The notes: generated by a model from the sequence alone, not told the origin. Shown: positions 47,210 to 57,012, counted from the first letter of the stretch. The stretch: DNA of 64,000 bases from Bacteroidota bacterium (GCA_022711405.1 JAKLFC010000001.1:310001-374000), one strand, 5' to 3'. Program-made: numbers and translations.

Positions 47210-47320
47210 GGTGAAGTAGATTTTAGATTAGAATTAGAAAACTGAATTCCGCCTTCTAATCATAAATCCCCTTCTACTTTCGCTTTGCCTTCCACTTCGT
47301 ATGTTCGTATGTTGGATATT
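47167..47320. repeat. 27-bp perfect inverted repeat flanking a 100-nt spacer
   Basis: The left arm 47167-47193 (begins AATATCCAACATACGAAC) and right arm 47294-47320 (ends GTATGTTGGATATT) are exact complements. The left arm lies within the end of the SMUG2-like gene and the right arm 26 nt from the stop of the convergent tricorn gene. It could act as a bidirectional terminator. Confidence 0.8.
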
Positions 47321-47345
47321 CAATAGAACCGATTCCTCCCTCAAT

Positions 47346-50300
47346 CTACCTGTCAATCGGAAACGCCTCATGTTTCGGCCAGGGACGCGGATCTTCCTTT
47401 ATTTTTTTCAGCAGCACTTCCACGCCTTTCATGAGCTGTGCGTCGTATCCCTTTGCGACTTCGGCCGGATGCAGGTCAACGATGATGTCCGGTGTCACCC
47501 CAGTATTTTCCACGACCCATTTGCCTTCGGGAGAGTAGATGCGGTAATCCGGAGCCGTCATTCCGCCCCCGTCGATCAGCGGGATGAACATGGAGACACC
47601 CACCAGTCCGCCCCAGGTGCGGGTGCCGATGACGGGACCCATGTTAAACTGCTGGAACTCAAAGGGAAGTTCATCGCCGCCGGAGCCTGCCTGCCGGTTG
47701 GTCAGGCAGACCATGTGGGCACGCGTACTGTAAGCCGGACTGGTCTGGTCGTAAGAGTATCTGCGGGTCCAGTAGGAGTGAGGCTCAGCCTTAAGCCGCT
47801 TCAGGAATATATCCGGGTCAAGTCCGCCACCGTTGAAGCGGCCGTCGATGATCAAACCTTTTTTCTTTGTCTGGGAATAAAAATAAGCAGGGAATTGAAC
47901 GGCTGTACCGGTATAGGTATCCGGAAAATGCATGTACCCGATCTGCCCTCCGGAAACCTCATTGACAATCCTGCGGTTGTTTTCCACCCATGCCATATAG
48001 CGAAGATCATTTTCAGAAGCGACAGGCTTGACGACATACGTCCTGGCCCCATCCATGACCGGTCTGTCATTCACGGTTATGGTCACCTGTTTGTTCGCCA
48101 GGTCCTGAAAATAACTGTAAATATTCTTATTGGTATAGACATCAACACCGTTGACCTGCAGCAGGTAATCGCCCTCCTTCACATGAATCCCTGGGCGGTC
48201 AAGGGGCGGATATGCCTCTGATAACCAGTTTTCATTACGCAGGATACGTTTGAACCGGTATCTTCCGGCAGTGTTGTCCGCTTCGTAATCTGCTCCAAGC
48301 AGCCCAACGCTGATGCGGTCAGCTTTTCGCTGTAAATCACCGCCGTAGACATACGTGTGGGATGTGTTCAGCTCGCCGATCAGCTCGCCGATGATGAAGA
48401 CCACATCCTGGCGGCAGGTGGCGTTGTCGAGCATTTTGCCGTACCGTGCCTTCATCAGGTTCCAGTCGATGCCATGCATGTTGGGCTCGTAATAGTAATC
48501 CCTTTCGTACCGCCATGCCTCATTGAAGATCTGTTTCCACTCCGATTTGGGATCCAGCCACATCTTCAGATCCCCCATTGCAAGCGGCTGTCCCTTGGAA
48601 TCGGATACGCTGACCGGCAGGATGCCCACCTTGTTGCCCTGCTGGTAGACGATCTTCTTCCCGTCGGCCGACAGCCTGTACCGGTTGATCTCTTTTATGA
48701 CCACTGATTCTTCCTTGTTAGAAAAACTGAACCGGTAAAGGTCCATGGTCTCAGGGACGCGGAACTCAAATTCATTGAAATCACCTTTATCGCTGTTAAG
48801 ATAGAATAATCCCTCCTCGCTCAGTGCGAGATGCCTGTAATTGCCTGCAGGTAAGGGGAGTGCCTCAATGCGGTCATAGAGCCCTTCGAAATCAATGACC
48901 GTTTGCTGGTTTGCAGCTACCTCTTCCTTTTTGGCAGCCGGTTGATCCTCTGATCTGGCTTCATCGCTTTTATGGGGAAACAGTGGTTCGCCATCCTGTG
49001 CCAGCGTCAGGCAGTAGATCCCGGCGACATTTTTATACACCATCTGCCATTCAAAATCACAATAGGTCGGATCAAACCGCCGGTTGGAAATAAAAAACAA
49101 ATACGCACCGCAGGGTGAGAAGACCGGATTGAAATCATTGTACATGGTGCTCAGACAATGTATTTCCTTGTTTTCCAATGCATAGATATAGATCTTATTG
49201 ATCAGGTCGGCATCTCGTTTAGTGTACGTGATGTACCTTGAATCGGGTGACCAGGAAAAATCATAGATGGGTTTCACGTCGATGCTGACGTCAATATTCT
49301 CATAGTCGGCCTTATCAACCGTGGTGACCTGTTTTGAGGCAACATCAAGGACGTAAAGTGTTAGCGTCTGATCGGTAAAACCAATCTTTTTGCTGTCGGG
49401 TGACCATTTTAATGTATGCCTGTAACCATTTTTACTTGTTGTCATTTGGACAGCTTCCTTCTCACCTTTCGGATCAGCGATATAGATCTCGTATTCCCCC
49501 GTTTTATCTGACAGATAGGCAACCTGTTTCCCGTCGGGTGACCACACGGCATCTTTATCTCTGGCTCCACTACTTTGCGTCAGGTTCCGAACCGGGCCTT
49601 CCTTTTCGGGCACCGTGAACACATCGCCCCTGGCGACCACAAGCGCCCTTTCACCCTTAGGAGAGATATCGATATCTGTGATGAAATCTCTGACATCCTT
49701 CAGGTACGGACGCACTTCTGGCAGATCGGTCAGGATCCGGACAGGGACCTCGTTTGTTTTTTCTGAATCCAGGTTCAGCACCATGAGTTTGCCACCGAGT
49801 TCATACACAATTTTATTACTCCCTTCGCCTGGCCTGCGCACCTCATAGTCTGTATGGAATGTCAGTTGTTTCATTTCGAGTGTCTCGGGATCGACTCTCC
49901 AGATGTTCGACACCCGTGAGCGGTCTGAATTAAAATAGATCTTATCGCCAATCCACATGGGCAGGCCGTCGGTTCCGTCGAAATTCGATATATTCCTGTC
50001 TTCGTTGGTCTTGAAGTCATAGATGTACAGATCGGGTGCCAGTCCGCCGCGGTATCGTTTCCATGTCCGGTGTTCGGTCGACACTTTTGTATAGACGATC
50101 CTGCTGCCATCCGGAGAAAAGCATCCGTTGCCGGATTCGTGAAGGATCAACTCTTCGGTGCCGCTGCCATCCGGGGATACCAGGAAGAGTTTGGTGAATC
50201 CGGGATAGTCACCGTTAGCGGTCAGATAAATGATCTTATTTTTTGTCGGATGCCATCCTACAACCTGTTCGTTTCCAGGATGATAGGTAACACGAGTGAT

Positions 50301-50600
50301 ATTCCCGCCGTATGGATTCATGACGTATACATCCGGATTGCCGTCGTAATAACCTGTAAAAGCGATCAGGGAGCCATCGGGGGAGAATCTCGGGTAGCGT
50401 TCTTCACCATCGTGGAAGGTGAGGCGTTGTGCGATGCCGCCTGTGGCAGGGACCGTCCAGATGTCTTCGCCCGAAACAAAGACGATATTGTCCTGATGGA
50501 TGTCCGGAAAGCGCATCAGGGGTGTCTGGGCATATAAATTCACAGAGCACAGAGCAAAGAGCAAAAATGAAAGAGAAGAAAGGATTTTTTTGGTTTTCAT
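47346..50600 (-). CDS. Tricorn-type protease (S41 peptidase with beta-propeller and PDZ)
   Basis: This 1,084-residue exported protease has a signal peptide (MKTKKILSSLSFLLFALCSVNLYA). The N-terminal half is TolB/WD40-like propeller sequence with repeated FSPDGS, WSPDGK and WSPDSK motifs. After a Glu/Ala/Lys-rich linker (about residue 560) come the tricorn core (W.QIFNEAWRYERDYYYEPNMHGIDW), a PDZ domain (LDRPGIHVKEGDYLLQVNGV) and the C-terminal S41 domain with GQIGYMHFPD and the nucleophile loop TNRQAGSGGDELPFE. It probably degrades oligopeptides in the periplasm. It converges with the SMUG2-like gene. Confidence 0.93.
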   Translation of the reverse strand: MKTKKILSSLSFLLFALCSVNLYAQTPLMRFPDIHQDNIVFVSGEDIWTVPATGGIAQRLTFHDGEERYPRFSPDGSLIAFTGYYDGNPDVYVMNPYGGNITRVTYHPGNEQVVGWHPTKNKIIYLTANGDYPGFTKLFLVSPDGSGTEELILHESGNGCFSPDGSRIVYTKVSTEHRTWKRYRGGLAPDLYIYDFKTNEDRNISNFDGTDGLPMWIGDKIYFNSDRSRVSNIWRVDPETLEMKQLTFHTDYEVRRPGEGSNKIVYELGGKLMVLNLDSEKTNEVPVRILTDLPEVRPYLKDVRDFITDIDISPKGERALVVARGDVFTVPEKEGPVRNLTQSSGARDKDAVWSPDGKQVAYLSDKTGEYEIYIADPKGEKEAVQMTTSKNGYRHTLKWSPDSKKIGFTDQTLTLYVLDVASKQVTTVDKADYENIDVSIDVKPIYDFSWSPDSRYITYTKRDADLINKIYIYALENKEIHCLSTMYNDFNPVFSPCGAYLFFISNRRFDPTYCDFEWQMVYKNVAGIYCLTLAQDGEPLFPHKSDEARSEDQPAAKKEEVAANQQTVIDFEGLYDRIEALPLPAGNYRHLALSEEGLFYLNSDKGDFNEFEFRVPETMDLYRFSFSNKEESVVIKEINRYRLSADGKKIVYQQGNKVGILPVSVSDSKGQPLAMGDLKMWLDPKSEWKQIFNEAWRYERDYYYEPNMHGIDWNLMKARYGKMLDNATCRQDVVFIIGELIGELNTSHTYVYGGDLQRKADRISVGLLGADYEADNTAGRYRFKRILRNENWLSEAYPPLDRPGIHVKEGDYLLQVNGVDVYTNKNIYSYFQDLANKQVTITVNDRPVMDGARTYVVKPVASENDLRYMAWVENNRRIVNEVSGGQIGYMHFPDTYTGTAVQFPAYFYSQTKKKGLIIDGRFNGGGLDPDIFLKRLKAEPHSYWTRRYSYDQTSPAYSTRAHMVCLTNRQAGSGGDELPFEFQQFNMGPVIGTRTWGGLVGVSMFIPLIDGGGMTAPDYRIYSPEGKWVVENTGVTPDIIVDLHPAEVAKGYDAQLMKGVEVLLKKIKEDPRPWPKHEAFPIDR

Positions 50601-50661
50601 AGCAAGGACTTTGATGATGATTTTAAAAATTATAAAATCGTATGATGATTCAGTTTCGGGT

Positions 50662-50669
50662 CAAAATTA
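50662..50669 (-). promoter_or_regulatory. Candidate -7 box for the tricorn gene
   Basis: The minus strand reads TAATTTTG, an exact TAnnTTTG match, 62 nt upstream of the start codon. No clear -33 box is seen. Confidence 0.35.
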
Positions 50670-50756
50670 GAGATTATTAGGGTATGCGAGGTAGGTATGT
50701 TTGTATTAAAATAATTTAGACTGGCTTGTTTTTTTGCTCCACGGCCGCAGGGCCGC

Positions 50757-50864
50757 ACCATCGCAACGCGACTGCGCCTGGTGCTATCTCGCTTCGTTCG
50801 ATTGCCCCGGCCAGGTTCCGGCTGGCCGGGGCACCGCACCAGCCAAGGTCGCTGATGCGATGGT
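50757..50864. repeat. Nested three-stem GC-rich inverted repeat
   Basis: Three nested perfect stems are found: ACCATCGCA (50757-50765) with TGCGATGGT (50856-50864); CTGGTGC (50778-50784) with GCACCAG (50836-50842); and TGCCCCGGCCAG (50803-50814) with CTGGCCGGGGCA (50822-50833) around a 7-nt loop. The element is GC-rich in an AT-rich gap (50601-50960), which has no gene. It may be a structured RNA, a REP/MITE-like element or a terminator. Confidence 0.7.
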
Positions 50865-50916
50865 TGAATAATTTTTTTTGGGTTGCGTTTACAATGACGA
50901 ACTAACTTCTGAAAAA

Positions 50917-50948
50917 TTTACCACTCTACTAAAAAATCCTTATTTTTG
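50917..50948 (+). promoter_or_regulatory. tRNA-Gly promoter
   Basis: TTTA (50917-50920), a 20-nt spacer and TATTTTTG (50941-50948, exact -7 match) lie 12 nt before the tRNA. Confidence 0.5.
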
Positions 50949-50960
50949 TACGCTCAATAC

Positions 50961-51033
50961 GCGGAAGTAGCTCAGTTGGCAGAGCATCAGCTTCCCAAGC
51001 TGAGGGTCGCGGGTTCGAATCCCGTTTTCCGCT
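50961..51033 (+). tRNA. tRNA-Gly (anticodon CCC)
   Basis: A full cloverleaf can be drawn: acceptor GCGGAAG/TTTCCGC with one G-U pair, D stem GCTC/GAGC, anticodon stem TCAGC/GCTGA with loop TTCCCAA (anticodon CCC, reads GGG), and T stem GCGGG/CCCGT around TTCGAAT. The discriminator is T and the CCA is not encoded. A strong terminator follows after 10 nt. Confidence 0.95.
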
Positions 51034-51043
51034 CGGGCGTCAA

Positions 51044-51078
51044 ATAAAAGCGGGTGATCTTAAGTCACCCGCTTTTAT
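51044..51078. terminator. Bidirectional terminator after tRNA-Gly
   Basis: ATAAAAGCGGGTGA (51044-51057) pairs perfectly over 14 bp with 51065-51078, with a 7-nt loop. The A-tract and T-tract let it work in both directions, ending the tRNA and the convergent Fib_succ_major gene that stops at 51080. Confidence 0.9.
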
Positions 51079-51079
51079 A

Positions 51080-53899
51080 TCAATCGACCTCGAGGCAGCG
51101 GACGGAGAATCCATAGGCTTTACTGTAGTAACCCCGGCCAACCCAGGTATAGTTGTGGTACAGGAGACGAAACCATGCAAAGGAAGTATATTCTGAGGAA
51201 GACCAGAAGTATCCGTTAAAACCAAGGCGGTCGAAGGTTCCATCGTTATAGTAGCGATACCCACTCGGCAGACCTGTGAATCCACTTTCGTTGGTACCCG
51301 TATTGGGTGTGTGCCAAAGACCGGTGCTTCCTTCAATGGTACCGGTGGATTTCATTTTTCCACCGGCAATTGTTGCTCCCCCAAAAAAGTCTGCCCAAAT
51401 CCACCATTCATCATCCGTGGGAATGTGCCAACCAATCGGGCAAATGCCCTGTGCCCCCTCATCAGTCACATATTGCATCATCTCCGGCCATTCATATAAT
51501 CCACCATAGGTATCGCAATTGGCTTCATCGTTGAGATAACAGTACTTTTCAATGATTCCGTCATCCTGTTGCAGGAAGTCTCCTGATGTGCTGTTGATCT
51601 TTGTACCCACATTCAGGTTCTCCGCCATCCAGCACTGGGTGCCAATGAGCACAGTGGAATAGGATTGCCCGTCGCGGTCATCCATTAACAGATCACCGCA
51701 GGTGAAATCTTCTGCGAAGCTTATCGTGACGGCATCTCCCGAGCTGCCGCATTCAGTGCTGATTACCCAGGCCAGGACATACTCATTCCCTTCGAGACCA
51801 TGGAATCCGCTTACGGGACTTAATGAATCATCAAGAATACCTCCTGTTCCGCTGATGATATACCACAATCCGCTTCCGGATAAGGGTGAGTTCCCTTGCA
51901 GGACTGTCGATGTATCCGGGAGATTCAGCTGATCCGGACCGGCATCGGCCTGTGTGGGTAGCTCATCACAGCCCTTGATGCAGCGGACGGAAAATCCATA
52001 ATCGTTTCCAAACCATGGATAACGCCCGATATAGGCATGGCCATAGTAAAGTACCCGCTCATAACCATAGGGTTCCCCTTGTGTTGATGTCCAGAAATGG
52101 GCATTCTCGCTCAGGTAAAGGAAATGACCATTGAGGTTATAGCGGTAACCTCCCGGAAGAGCTGTAAAACCACTGGAATTCGTGGCGCCTGTATTAGGCG
52201 TCTTCCAGTGTGTCGTTCCTGTCTCTTTGAGGTTGCCGCCAGCATCCAGTCCACGATCATGACTGATCCGGTTCCACTCAGGATCTCCCACTGGGTACTG
52301 AGAATCTACGGTTCCTTCCAGTATCTTCCACTGGTTATCCGTAGGCATGAGCCAACCTAATGGACAGATTCCCTGAGCCCCTTCCGTTGTATCATAAAAC
52401 ATGGCTTCTGTCCATTCGTAAAGGCCTCCGTAGACCTCGCACTGAGCGGGGTCATTATTGTAACAGTACTTTTCAATGATCCAGTTATCGGACTGCTGAA
52501 ATCCACCTGTCGTGCTGCCGATCATCTCACCCACATTCAGGTTCTCTGCCATCCAGCACTGATCTCCGATAAGGACAGTGGCATAGGATTGCCCGTCACG
52601 GGTGTCAACCAATGCTTCTCCACAGGTAAATCCAGCTGCAAAACTGATCACCACTGTATCTGCGGAGTTCCCGCAGGCAGTGGTGATCGTCCAGGTAAGT
52701 GAATAGTCATTGCCTGCCAGTCCTGTAAAAGCACTGACCGGGTTGGCAGTATCAGCTATTGTTCCGTTTGCACCGTCGATAATAAGCCATACACCTGTGC
52801 CAGATGTGGGTGTGTTGCCTGCCAGTGTCGTGGATGTCCCCGGAATGTTTACCTGATCCGGTCCTGCATTGGCTGGCGTTGGCTCAGGCCAGCATCCTTT
52901 TACACACCGGACAGAATAACCGTAGATTATATCATACGCATTTCGATAAATATCAGCATGATTCGTGCTTAATTCATGTGTCCATGCATCCGTTGACGTA
53001 TTGGGACTGGATGTCCAGAAAGTCCCGTACATTCCAAGGTTGTCAAAGTTTCCGCCCCAGTAGTCACGGTATCCGGCCGGAAGTGCCGTGAATCCACTTT
53101 CATTGGTTGCTCCGGTATTGGGGGCGATCCAATGAGTAAATCCTGTCTCTTTTAAATTCCCCCCTGCATCAAGGCCACGCCAGTTTGTTGTTTCCCATAC
53201 AGGATCTCCAACGGGGTATTGGCTGTCAACAGTCCCTTCCAGAATCTGCCATTCACCATCCGAGGGTATATGCCATCCCACCGGACATATACCCTGGCAG
53301 CCTTCCAGGACATTGTATTGCATGGCTTCACCCCATTCATACAGACCTCCATAAATGTCGCATCGTGACGGGTCATTATTAAAACAATATTTCTCAATAA
53401 TTCCATTATCCATTTGTTGTTGATTACCAGGTGCGGTACTGTTCACCATCGTGCCAATATTCAAATTTTCCTTAAACCAGCATTGATTCCCAACCTGGAC
53501 CGTTGAATAGGTTTGCCCTCCGTGGATGACTGGCGCCACACATCCGCAGGGAATGCCCTGTAGCTGCATGATGATATTCACCATGGAAATGACATCCAGG
53601 ATGTTAATGGTACCATCCGCATTGATGTCTGCTGCTTCCAGGTTAAAAGGTACCGGATTTCCTCCCATGATGTAATTGACCATGGAGATGATGTCCAGTA
53701 CGTTGACCAGGCCGTCCTCGTTCACATCAGCACAAAGGAAGTCATCCTCCTGTGGTAAATCAGGAAAGGATGGGATTGAACATGCATATTCGACCTCATT
53801 GAATGGATATACGCTGCTTTCGTTATTAGTAAAAGCAATATTCGTGTAAAATGACAATAAGGCTGTCATTACACCGAAAAGGAGAAATGAGGCTTTCAT
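51080..53899 (-). CDS. Secreted dockerin-like protein with three Fib_succ_major domains
   Basis: This 939-residue paralog of the proteins at 43782 and 54128 has a signal peptide at residues 1-~23. The dockerin-like pair (about 56-112) reads DVNEDGLVNVLD and DINADGTINILD; both loops keep the D-x-N-x-D ligands. Three Fib_succ_major domains begin near residues 125, 422 and 733. Each starts with QSY.TV.IG.QCW..ENLN-type sequence and ends in G(F/Y)SVRC. They are separated by Ig/PKD-like linkers with AGPDQ(V/L)N and (L/V)(A/Q)GN(T/S)P. No sorting domain follows the last one. Many cysteine pairs suggest disulfides outside the cytoplasm. Function is unknown. Confidence 0.87.
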   Translation of the reverse strand: MKASFLLFGVMTALLSFYTNIAFTNNESSVYPFNEVEYACSIPSFPDLPQEDDFLCADVNEDGLVNVLDIISMVNYIMGGNPVPFNLEAADINADGTINILDVISMVNIIMQLQGIPCGCVAPVIHGGQTYSTVQVGNQCWFKENLNIGTMVNSTAPGNQQQMDNGIIEKYCFNNDPSRCDIYGGLYEWGEAMQYNVLEGCQGICPVGWHIPSDGEWQILEGTVDSQYPVGDPVWETTNWRGLDAGGNLKETGFTHWIAPNTGATNESGFTALPAGYRDYWGGNFDNLGMYGTFWTSSPNTSTDAWTHELSTNHADIYRNAYDIIYGYSVRCVKGCWPEPTPANAGPDQVNIPGTSTTLAGNTPTSGTGVWLIIDGANGTIADTANPVSAFTGLAGNDYSLTWTITTACGNSADTVVISFAAGFTCGEALVDTRDGQSYATVLIGDQCWMAENLNVGEMIGSTTGGFQQSDNWIIEKYCYNNDPAQCEVYGGLYEWTEAMFYDTTEGAQGICPLGWLMPTDNQWKILEGTVDSQYPVGDPEWNRISHDRGLDAGGNLKETGTTHWKTPNTGATNSSGFTALPGGYRYNLNGHFLYLSENAHFWTSTQGEPYGYERVLYYGHAYIGRYPWFGNDYGFSVRCIKGCDELPTQADAGPDQLNLPDTSTVLQGNSPLSGSGLWYIISGTGGILDDSLSPVSGFHGLEGNEYVLAWVISTECGSSGDAVTISFAEDFTCGDLLMDDRDGQSYSTVLIGTQCWMAENLNVGTKINSTSGDFLQQDDGIIEKYCYLNDEANCDTYGGLYEWPEMMQYVTDEGAQGICPIGWHIPTDDEWWIWADFFGGATIAGGKMKSTGTIEGSTGLWHTPNTGTNESGFTGLPSGYRYYNDGTFDRLGFNGYFWSSSEYTSFAWFRLLYHNYTWVGRGYYSKAYGFSVRCLEVD

Positions 53900-54127
53900 T
53901 GAATTTATGGAATTGCGTAAAAACTTAAAATAGTGCCGGAAATATAAGGAATAATTCGGGATAAGGCAAGAGAAATCTTTTATGATTCAGCATTCAGAAT
54001 TTGTGATTTCGGATTTATTTCTCATTTGGGATATCCGAAAGGATCAAATAAATTTCCAAATACTGAATCATAAATACTGAATAAGAAATTTCAGGTGTCA
54101 TTCCCGCGAACGCATGATCTGTATCTC

Positions 54128-56917
54128 TCAATTATCCCTGATGCAGCGGACGGAGAATCCGTCATCCCCGAAAGTGCTATCGGAACGTTCGATTGCGGCA
54201 CTGTTGAAGATCAGCCTACGGAACCACACAAAGTCCGTATAGTGTCTGGACGATGACCAGAAGGAACCATCAGCGTGAATACCCAGGAAGAGGGATCCGG
54301 TACTGCTCCGCGAGCCACCGGGAAGCCCGGTGAATCCACTTTCGTTGGTCGCACCGGTATTCGGCGCATACCACAATCCTGTAGCCTCCTCAAGAGTGCC
54401 GGTGGATTTCATCTTACCACCGGCGACAGAGTTGCCTCCCAGATAGGTCGTTAATACTGTCCATTCCCCGTCGGTCGGGATATGCCAGCCATAAGGGCAG
54501 ATACCCCGTACTCCCTCGGCAGTCTCATACTCCATTGCCTCGTGCCATTGATATAAACCACCGTATGTATCACAATTTCCGGATTCGTTTTCATAACAGT
54601 TCTTTTCAACTGTTCCATTGTCCGATTGTTCGATTGTTCCGACAACCATGGTCCCGGTGTTCAGGTTTTTGGCCATCCAGCATTGATCACCGATCTGGAC
54701 GGTGGCGTAGGATTGCCCGTCACGGCAATCTTCCAGAATATCACCGCACGTGAAGGAGACGACGGGGGCAAAGCTGATCAGCACCGTATCTGATGTGCAC
54801 CCGCATGACGTGCAGATTTGCCAGGAAAGTGCATAGGTAGTGCAGGCCAGACCCTGGAAATCGCTGGTCGGACTGGCAGGATCTGTGATCGTACCTCCGG
54901 TGCCGCTTAGGATTGTCCATGCTCCGGTACCTGTTGAAGGCGTATTCCCCGCCAGGGTGGTGGATGTGCCGTATATGGTTTGATCCGGCCCTGCTTCGGC
55001 CTGTGAAGGCAGTGGCTCGCATGCGTATATGCACCGAACGGAGCGGCCATCCTCTTTACCGGCATAGGACCGGTACAATTCAGCATTGATGTAATGCAGC
55101 CTGTAGTTCCAGGAATAAATGGGTATAGCGGTATACGTAGTGGAAGACCAGAAGTAACCCCGCTGGGTAAGCGTTTTGAAAGTTCCGCTGATGGCCTCCC
55201 TGTAACCTCCCGGCAAGCCGGTAAAGCCGCTTTCGTTTGTGGCGCCAGTATTCGGTGGATACCAGAGACCCGTTCCATTACCGGTGTTGCCCGTCGATTT
55301 CATCTTGCCTCCTGCCACGGTGGAACCTCCCAGAAAGTCGTTCAGAACCGACCATTGCTCATCCGTGGGAAGATGCCAGTCTGCCGGACAAATTCCCTGG
55401 ACGCCTTCTGTGGTACTATATTGCATCGCTTCATCCCAAGAATACAATCCACCGTACGTATTGCAATTACCCTCATCGTTGTTATAGCAGTATTTTTCCA
55501 TGGTTCCATTGTTCGATTGTTCGATTGTTCCTGAAACCATGGTCCCGATGTTCAGGTTCTGTGCCATCCAGCACTGGTATCCGATCTGTACCGTTTCGTA
55601 GGACTGACCGTCACGGACATCCATCAGCATATCGCCACACTCAAACGTACCGTCACTGGCAAAACTGATCGTTACCATATCTGATGAGCTTCCGCAAATC
55701 GTACTGACGGTCCAGCTGAGGACATATTCCTGATCGGCCACACCCTGGAACTGGCTGGTCGGATTCGATGGGCTGACAATGGTCGCGCCCGTTCCGCTCA
55801 CGATAGCCCAAAGACCATCACCCTCAATGGGTGTATTGCCTGCCAGTGTGGTGGATGTTCCTGCAATATTTAACTGGTCCGGACCGGCATGGGCCTGTGT
55901 CGGTTCAGGCCAGCAGCCTTTGAGGCAGCGGATTGAAAATCCGTTTGCTTTATCATAATCGAGCCGGTGGACAGTGGGGTATTCGTAGTAGAGTTCCCTG
56001 CTCCAGGTGTAGCCTGCACTGCACTCTGATGAAGACCAGAATTGACCGAAGTTACCAAGACCCATAAAGTAATAACCATAGCCGTCCCGATACCCTCCCG
56101 GGAGGCCTGTAAATCCGCTTTCATTGTTTGCACCCGAGTTTGGCGGAGTCCAATTGATAGTTCCAATTTCCTTCAGGGAACCACCTGCATCCTGGCCTCT
56201 CCATCCGGTATAATCCCACTCAGGATCTCCAATTGGAAACTGACTATCAAGAGTTCCCTCAAGTACTTTCCATTCATTGTCTGTTGGTATATGCCACTCG
56301 ACAGGGCAAATCCCCTGAGCTCCTTCTGTTGTTACATATTGCATCGCCTCAGGCCATTCATATAAACCAGCATAGAGTTCGCATTGTGCAGGGTCATTAT
56401 TGTAGCAGTACTTTTCAATAATTCCGTTATCTGTTTGCTGATAACGCCCTGGGTAATCACTGAAGATCATTGCCCCCACATTCAGGTTTTCCCTGAACCA
56501 GCACTGATCTCCAATCTGTACCGTAGTGTAGGTCTGCCCGCCATAGACCACCGGGGCGACACAGCCGCACGGTATCCCCTGGACCTGCATAATGATGTTC
56601 ACCAGGGCGATGATATCCAGTATGTTGATTCCTGCATCCGCATTGATGTCGGCCGCCTCCAGGTCAAAGGGACTTGGATTTCCACCCATGATGTGGTTTA
56701 CCAGGGAAATGATGTCCAGCACGTTGACCATTCCATCCTCATTGACATCACCACACAGGAAGTCATTCTCCTGGCATACATGCGGTAATGATGGGAAAGA
56801 GATTTCCAGTTCCACGAAGTCAGATAGTACAGACCTTTCAGAAACTGGAATAAATGCCGAATATCCTGTGCCTGAATAAAGCAGAGAAGCCAACATAAAG
56901 ACGATCATCTTTTTCAT
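54128..56917 (-). CDS. Secreted dockerin-like protein with three Fib_succ_major domains (second large paralog)
   Basis: The start at 56917 (MKKMIVFMLASLLYSG) gives a signal peptide; the frame opens 36 nt earlier without one. The protein has 929 residues. The dockerin-like pair (about 55-112) reads DVNEDGMVNVLD and DINADAGINILD. Fib_succ_major domains begin near residues 125, 426 and 722, separated by the same Ig-like linkers as in the gene at 51080. The two genes are in tandem on the minus strand, 228 nt apart (53900-54127; AT-rich, nothing recognised), which suggests duplication. Domain number and linker wording vary between the copies. Confidence 0.87.
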   Translation of the reverse strand: MKKMIVFMLASLLYSGTGYSAFIPVSERSVLSDFVELEISFPSLPHVCQENDFLCGDVNEDGMVNVLDIISLVNHIMGGNPSPFDLEAADINADAGINILDIIALVNIIMQVQGIPCGCVAPVVYGGQTYTTVQIGDQCWFRENLNVGAMIFSDYPGRYQQTDNGIIEKYCYNNDPAQCELYAGLYEWPEAMQYVTTEGAQGICPVEWHIPTDNEWKVLEGTLDSQFPIGDPEWDYTGWRGQDAGGSLKEIGTINWTPPNSGANNESGFTGLPGGYRDGYGYYFMGLGNFGQFWSSSECSAGYTWSRELYYEYPTVHRLDYDKANGFSIRCLKGCWPEPTQAHAGPDQLNIAGTSTTLAGNTPIEGDGLWAIVSGTGATIVSPSNPTSQFQGVADQEYVLSWTVSTICGSSSDMVTISFASDGTFECGDMLMDVRDGQSYETVQIGYQCWMAQNLNIGTMVSGTIEQSNNGTMEKYCYNNDEGNCNTYGGLYSWDEAMQYSTTEGVQGICPADWHLPTDEQWSVLNDFLGGSTVAGGKMKSTGNTGNGTGLWYPPNTGATNESGFTGLPGGYREAISGTFKTLTQRGYFWSSTTYTAIPIYSWNYRLHYINAELYRSYAGKEDGRSVRCIYACEPLPSQAEAGPDQTIYGTSTTLAGNTPSTGTGAWTILSGTGGTITDPASPTSDFQGLACTTYALSWQICTSCGCTSDTVLISFAPVVSFTCGDILEDCRDGQSYATVQIGDQCWMAKNLNTGTMVVGTIEQSDNGTVEKNCYENESGNCDTYGGLYQWHEAMEYETAEGVRGICPYGWHIPTDGEWTVLTTYLGGNSVAGGKMKSTGTLEEATGLWYAPNTGATNESGFTGLPGGSRSSTGSLFLGIHADGSFWSSSRHYTDFVWFRRLIFNSAAIERSDSTFGDDGFSVRCIRDN

Positions 56918-57012
56918 AGGAGAAGGAATATAATGAAGAATGAAGAGTATCATTTAATGCTCTAAATATAGGAAATTATCTTTGGGAAAAGCAAGTGCAT
57001 TGATTAAAAAAT

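Noticed and set aside
47301-48221. 306-codon plus-strand open frame
   Set aside because: It is antisense to the S41 domain of the tricorn gene and has no start context or domain.
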